Assembly (NCBI GenBank): GCA_040756085.1
Contig: JBFMAE010000191.1
Location: 1 to 8,266 of the forward strand
Source of the DNA: JBFMAE01 sp040756085
GTDB taxonomy: Bacteria; Desulfobacterota; BSN033; UBA1163
Reading direction: 5' to 3'
Length of the DNA stretch: 8,266 nt
The position numbers were made by a program, and so were the translations under genes. Shown here one piece after another: positions 5,218 to 8,266 of the stretch. The number at the start of each line of letters is the position of its first letter. Position 1 is the stretch's first letter. Under the pieces are notes generated by a model. It was given only the letters and a program-made list of their open reading frames with translations. It was not told where the DNA came from and searched no databases.

Positions 5218-5683
5218 AAAAATTAAAAGTTAAAAATTTAAAGTTTAAAGTTGTATTGAGAAAATGGAAGAAAATAAAAGAGACATAAAAGATAGGAGTT
5301 TTGAGTTTGGAGTGAGAATTGTAAAATTTGTTCAGAAATTACCGAAAAATTATGTTGGTCAAAAAATCGGAGGACAACTTTTGGATTCGGGCACTTCCGT
5401 GGGAGCTAATGTTGAAGAAGCCACAGGCGGTTTTAGCAAAAAAGACTTCACATACAAAATGGGAGTTGCCTTGAAGGAGGCAAGGGAATCGAATTACTGG
5501 CTAAGATTAATAAAAGTTTCTGAATTGGCAAAAGGAGATGAATTGGATTCCCTCTTAAAGGAATCTGAGGAACTCAAAAAAATATTAGGCTCTATTGTTA
5601 AAACATCGAGAGGAAAATAAATTTAAATATTCTTATATATTAATTGATTACTCATAACTTTTAACACTTAACTTTTAATTTTT
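5218..5683. mobile_element. Putative four-helix-bundle (S23/IVP) insertion with terminal inverted repeats
   Basis: A visibly AT-rich block sits between nadK and recN. Its ends contain a perfect 16-bp inverted repeat: AAAAATTAAAAGTTAA at 5218-5233 and TTAACTTTTAATTTTT at 5668-5683. Weaker complementarity continues inward (TTTAAAGTTGT versus ATAACTTTTAACACTTA). The one gene inside is of the family best known from intervening sequences in 23S rRNA genes. No transposase is present, so movement would be in trans or by an unknown route. The limits given are the repeat limits; low sequence complexity makes the exact boundary uncertain. Confidence 0.55.
5264..5620 (+). CDS. Four-helix-bundle protein, S23/IVP (Avd-like) family
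   Basis: The 118-residue protein carries the family hallmarks SGTSVGANVEEA (42-53) and KEARESNYWLRLI (71-83) and is predicted all-helical throughout. It lacks signal and membrane segments. Relatives are encoded within 23S rRNA intervening sequences or dispersed in genomes, and Avd of diversity-generating retroelements is a structural cousin that forms a basic pentamer binding nucleic acid. The cellular role of the dispersed members is unsettled. No reverse transcriptase or variable repeat is seen here, so a DGR is not indicated. Base and codon use is clearly more AT-rich than in nadK and recN, consistent with transfer. ATG 5264 is the only reasonable start, but the ribosome binding site is weak (GAG at 5258-5260). 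AT-rich inverted repeats flank the gene on both sides. Confidence 0.9.
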   Translation: MEENKRDIKDRSFEFGVRIVKFVQKLPKNYVGQKIGGQLLDSGTSVGANVEEATGGFSKKDFTYKMGVALKEARESNYWLRLIKVSELAKGDELDSLLKESEELKKILGSIVKTSRGK

Positions 5684-5694
5684 AACTCTCTTGT

Positions 5695-7371
5695 ATGTTG
5701 CTTGAGCTTCGAATTAAAAATTTTGCAATTATTGATGAGTTGGATTTATCCTTCGCGAAGGGGCTCAATATCCTCACCGGTGAGACAGGGGCGGGGAAGT
5801 CTATCATCCTCAATGCGGTCCACCTCCTCCTGGGGGATAAAGCAACCGAGGAGTTGGTTCGAAGCTCGGAAGAAGAAGCGAGCGTGGAGGCTCTCTTCGA
5901 TATTTCCGGGAATAAGGAGGTCAAGGGAAAAGTTAAAGAGAGAGCCGGGAAGTTTCATGACATCGGGGAGGAAGAATCCCTGCTCGTCAGGCGGGTGATC
6001 TCTCGGTCCGGAAGAGGGAAGGTATTCATCAATGGGAACCTGGCCACGCTCGGAATGCTTTCTGAGATCGGAGAAGAACTTCTCAGCATCTACGGACAGC
6101 ATGAACACCAATCTCTCCAGCGGGTCGAGACCCACATCGATATTTTGGATGAATTCGGAGGATTGCTCGGGCTTCGAGAGGAGTTTCAAAAACATTTCGA
6201 GAAACTTATCTCCTTATCCGAAGAGATAAAGAAGATTCGAGAAGAGAAGGAGAGGAGGGCAAAAGAACGTGACCTGATGGCCTTCCAGTCAAGGGAGATT
6301 GAGACTTCCGGGATTCAGATCGGCGAAGAAGAGGTTCTGAAGGAAGAGCGGAAAATTCTTACTTATGCGAAAAAACTGCTGGAATTCGCTCATACTTCTG
6401 AAGAAACACTCTATGGGGATGAAGGGTCAGCGATCGAGAGGATTCAGGCAATCCTCCATCAAGGGCGGGAGGCAGTAGCCGTAGATTCCTCCCTTTCCCA
6501 GATATTAAAAACACTGGAAACTACGCTGATCCAATTAGAAGAAGTAGCCCGGGCAATGAGGGATTATACAAAACGGATCGACGTCAACCCGATGAGGCTT
6601 GAAGAGATCGAAAACAGGCTGGAAGAAATCGACCGACTGAAGAGGAAATATGGGTCAACCCTCGAGGAGGTTCTTCTCTTTAAAAAAAGAGCGGATGAGG
6701 CGTTGAAATCCTTCACCTCCGACGAAGAAAGGCTCTCCCAGTTGGAGAATGAGCTCAACCCTCTCAATGAAGAAGTGACCGCACTGGCTAAGAGACTTTC
6801 CAAGGAGAGGAAGAGGGTGGCTTCAGAGTTGAAGGGAATTATTGAAAAGGAATTGGGTTCTCTGGGGATGAAGAAGACCACATTCGAAGTCCGGATCGAG
6901 GGCCTGCCTCTTTCTCCAAAAGGGGTGGACCGGGTAGAGTTTCTCATCTCTCCCAATGTGGGGGAGGAAGTGAAACCTCTGGCGAAAATTGCCTCGGGGG
7001 GCGAACTCTCACGAATCATGCTGGCCATGAAGAGAATTTTGGCAAAAGTAGGTGGAAGACAGGTTCTCGTATTTGATGAGGTTGATTCCGGGATTGGAGG
7101 GGCTATTGCAGAGGTCGTTGGGAGGAAATTGAAAGAACTTTCAAAGCATCATCAGGTCATCTGCGTGACCCACCTTCCTCAGATCGCCTCTTTTGCCGAA
7201 AAGCACCACAGTGTGAAAAAAGAGGTGAAAGCAGGGCGGACGGTTACCGTCGTGGATCGATTGGAAAAGGAGACCATTGTGGATGAGATCGCCAGGATGT
7301 TAGGAGGAGTGAAGGTGACCGAGAAGACCCGGGCCCATGCCAGGGAGATGATCGAAAATGCCAAAAAATAG
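5695..7371 (+). CDS. recN: DNA repair protein RecN
   Basis: The 558-residue SMC-like ATPase promotes cohesion and repair at DNA double-strand breaks, working with RecA in the cytosol. The N-terminal half-domain starts LRIKNFAIIDELDLSF and has Walker A GETGAGKS (29-36). The family motif YGQHEHQSL is at 133-141. Residues from about 150 to 390 are charged and coiled-coil-like, shorter than in true SMC proteins. The C-terminal half-domain has signature SGGELSRIMLA (434-444), Walker B VLVFDEVDSG (457-466) with D461 and E462, and VTHLPQIASFA. Length matches the usual 550-575 residues, so it is intact. No Shine-Dalgarno sequence precedes ATG 5695, and an in-frame stop at 5683-5685 excludes an earlier start. 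The inverted repeat of the preceding insertion ends only 11 nt before the ATG. The downstream acetyltransferase follows after a palindromic spacer. Confidence 0.97.
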   Translation: MLLELRIKNFAIIDELDLSFAKGLNILTGETGAGKSIILNAVHLLLGDKATEELVRSSEEEASVEALFDISGNKEVKGKVKERAGKFHDIGEEESLLVRRVISRSGRGKVFINGNLATLGMLSEIGEELLSIYGQHEHQSLQRVETHIDILDEFGGLLGLREEFQKHFEKLISLSEEIKKIREEKERRAKERDLMAFQSREIETSGIQIGEEEVLKEERKILTYAKKLLEFAHTSEETLYGDEGSAIERIQAILHQGREAVAVDSSLSQILKTLETTLIQLEEVARAMRDYTKRIDVNPMRLEEIENRLEEIDRLKRKYGSTLEEVLLFKKRADEALKSFTSDEERLSQLENELNPLNEEVTALAKRLSKERKRVASELKGIIEKELGSLGMKKTTFEVRIEGLPLSPKGVDRVEFLISPNVGEEVKPLAKIASGGELSRIMLAMKRILAKVGGRQVLVFDEVDSGIGGAIAEVVGRKLKELSKHHQVICVTHLPQIASFAEKHHSVKKEVKAGRTVTVVDRLEKETIVDEIARMLGGVKVTEKTRAHAREMIENAKK

Positions 7372-7442
7372 TGATAGTGAATAGTGATGGTGATGGTAAA
7401 ATTTTTGTCATCGACACTATCACCAGTAACTATCACCATCAC
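7371..7442. repeat. Imperfect palindrome between recN and argA
   Basis: GTGATAGTGAATAGTGATGG and continuation (7371-7397) pairs imperfectly with 7415-7442 around an AT-rich loop; most positions match if one base is skipped. It is built from GTGAT/ATCAC units. It overlaps the last base of the recN stop codon, has no T-tail and no ribosome binding site, and stops just before the argA start region. Confidence 0.55.
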
Positions 7443-7454
7443 CCAGGGAATGAG

Positions 7455-7907
7455 ATGATCCGAAAAGCCTTACTCAAAGATGTGAAGGAGATTCAGCGGT
7501 TGATCAAACTCTATTCCACTCGCGGGGATATTCTTCCCAGGTCCCTGAGCGAGCTCTACGATCATATCCGGGATTTTTTTGTTTCTGTTCGGAACCGAAA
7601 GATCGTAGGAATCTGTGCTCTCCACATCTGCTGGGACGATCTGGCAGAGATCCGATCCCTGGCGGTACAAGAAGAGGCCCGGAACAAAGGGATAGGTGGA
7701 AAATTGGTGAAGGCCTGTTTAGAGGAGTCAAAGGAATTAGGGGTAAAGAGGGTTTTTGCTCTGAGCTATCAGCCCGAATTTTTCGAGAGATTGGGTTTTA
7801 AGAAAGTGGATAAGACCGTGCTCCCCCATAAGATCTGGACCGACTGCCTGAAATGTGTGAAGTTTCCAGATTGCGACGAAGTAGCCGTCCTCCTCGAATT
7901 AGGATAG
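7455..7907 (+). CDS. argA: Short ArgA-type GNAT N-acetyltransferase (probable N-acetylglutamate synthase)
   Basis: The 150-residue product is a single GNAT domain. It has the acetyl-CoA loop RNKGIG (76-81), the preceding strand AEIRSLAV (64-71), and the family-typical segments GDILPRSLSELYDHIRDF (24-41) and FFERLGFKKVDKTVLPHKIW (109-128). This stand-alone clade is usually annotated as N-acetylglutamate synthase, which acetylates glutamate with acetyl-CoA in the first step of arginine synthesis; it lacks the amino-acid-kinase domain of classical ArgA. The specific substrate is inferred from family likeness. Cysteines at 131, 134 and 140 (CLKCVKFPDC) form a cluster that could bind metal or be redox-active. 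ATG 7455 is preferred, with GGGA upstream; an in-frame GTG at 7371 would add 28 residues encoded by the palindromic spacer. It probably belongs to the recN transcription unit and ends 10 nt from the convergent livF stop. Confidence 0.88.
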   Translation: MIRKALLKDVKEIQRLIKLYSTRGDILPRSLSELYDHIRDFFVSVRNRKIVGICALHICWDDLAEIRSLAVQEEARNKGIGGKLVKACLEESKELGVKRVFALSYQPEFFERLGFKKVDKTVLPHKIWTDCLKCVKFPDCDEVAVLLELG

Positions 7908-7917
7908 GGTGTCTCTC

Positions 7918-8266
7918 TTACTGCCCTAAGTAGGCTCTTTTGACAATTTCACCTTGCATTAGCTCTTCAGTCCTCCCTTGCGAAATGATGGTTCCCGTCT
8001 CCAGCACATAACCTCGATGAGCGAGCTTAAGGGCCAGCCGGGCATTCTGCTCAACCAAAAGGATGCTTGTACGATTTCGATTAATATCAAGGATGACCCG
8101 ACCTATCTCTCGGACCATGAGGGGTGAAAGTCCTAAGGAGGGTTCATCCAACATAAGCAACCTCGGTTTGCCCATCAACGCACGGGCAATCGTGAGCATC
8201 TGCTGCTCTCCTCCACTCAACGTCCGTGCTTGCTGCTGCCTCCTCTCCTTCAGTATCGGGAAGTGT
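7918..8266 (-). CDS. livF: Branched-chain amino acid ABC transporter ATP-binding protein LivF (5' end outside window)
   Basis: The frame enters from the right edge and ends with TAA at 7918-7920; 115 C-terminal residues are visible, about half of a typical LivF. It contains the LivF-like linker FPILKERRQQQART, signature motif LSGGEQQML, Walker B LLMLDEPSLGLSP, and ILLVEQNA, where Gln stands at the position of the switch histidine, as is usual in LivF and unlike LivG (IEHD). The end VKRAYLGQ is family-typical. As one of two cytosolic ATPases it would energise high-affinity uptake of branched-chain or related hydrophobic amino acids with LivG, LivH, LivM and a periplasmic binding protein, whose genes would lie to the right. 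The TTG at 8220 falls within the signature motif and is not a start. It is the last gene of its operon, convergent with argA. Confidence 0.93.
   Translation of the reverse strand, partial: HFPILKERRQQQARTLSGGEQQMLTIARALMGKPRLLMLDEPSLGLSPLMVREIGRVILDINRNRTSILLVEQNARLALKLAHRGYVLETGTIISQGRTEELMQGEIVKRAYLGQ

Noticed and set aside
5264..5620. Avd of a diversity-generating retroelement
   Set aside because: No reverse transcriptase, template repeat or variable repeat is present; only the fold family is shared.
7371..7454. GTG start extending the acetyltransferase by 28 residues
   Set aside because: The extension is encoded by the palindromic spacer, starts on the recN stop codon and has no homology-like features.
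7923..7944. Terminator between argA and livF
   Set aside because: GCCCTAAGTAGGC followed by TCTTTT has only about three continuous base pairs and lies inside the livF coding region.
8218..8220. TTG as the start of a 100-aa ATPase
   Set aside because: It is the Leu codon of the LSGGEQQ motif; the frame continues upstream to the window edge with typical LivF sequence.

Overview
The window suggests an anaerobic or metabolically versatile Desulfobacterota/Deltaproteobacteria-like bacterium of intermediate GC. This is inferred from gene content: a secreted CsgG-like plus FG-GAP protein, an unusual stand-alone thiolase, a tiny free-standing biotin carrier, a nadK-recN-short argA neighbourhood, and a LivF-type transporter ATPase. 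No rRNA or other phylogenetic marker is present, so the assignment is tentative.

Layout. 1-1509 (minus strand): a 65-aa coiled-coil protein is followed by a secreted FG-GAP/VCBS-type protein that runs off the left edge; both probably share a promoter near 1585-1613. 1510-1964: a non-coding stretch full of nested inverted repeats. 1965-3167 (minus): a complete thiolase-family enzyme. 3168-3746: a repeat-rich spacer with two perfect hairpins, a CCTGCCT/AGGCAGG hairpin and a large composite palindrome ending just before the next gene. 3747-3962 (plus): a 71-aa biotin carrier protein, closed by a textbook terminator at 3992-4022. 4023-4341: a spacer whose last part is a second copy of the 75-bp repeat. 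4342-7907 (plus): nadK, a small AT-rich four-helix-bundle (S23/IVP-type) gene flanked by inverted repeats, recN, and a short ArgA-type acetyltransferase. 7918-8266 (minus): the C-terminal part of livF, convergent with argA and running off the right edge.

How the genes relate. nadK, recN and the acetyltransferase look like one housekeeping transcription unit (NADP supply, double-strand-break repair, arginine precursor acetylation). The four-helix gene with its AT-rich inverted ends appears to have been inserted into it, leaving recN without a visible ribosome binding site. The thiolase and the biotin carrier are divergently arranged and could both belong to acyl-CoA metabolism, but neither substrate nor partner can be read from this window.

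The most unusual signal is non-coding. Related palindromic GCCTGC/GCAGGC elements occur at several places, and two equal-length 75-bp copies lie 16 and 22 nt upstream of the start codons of two unrelated genes.
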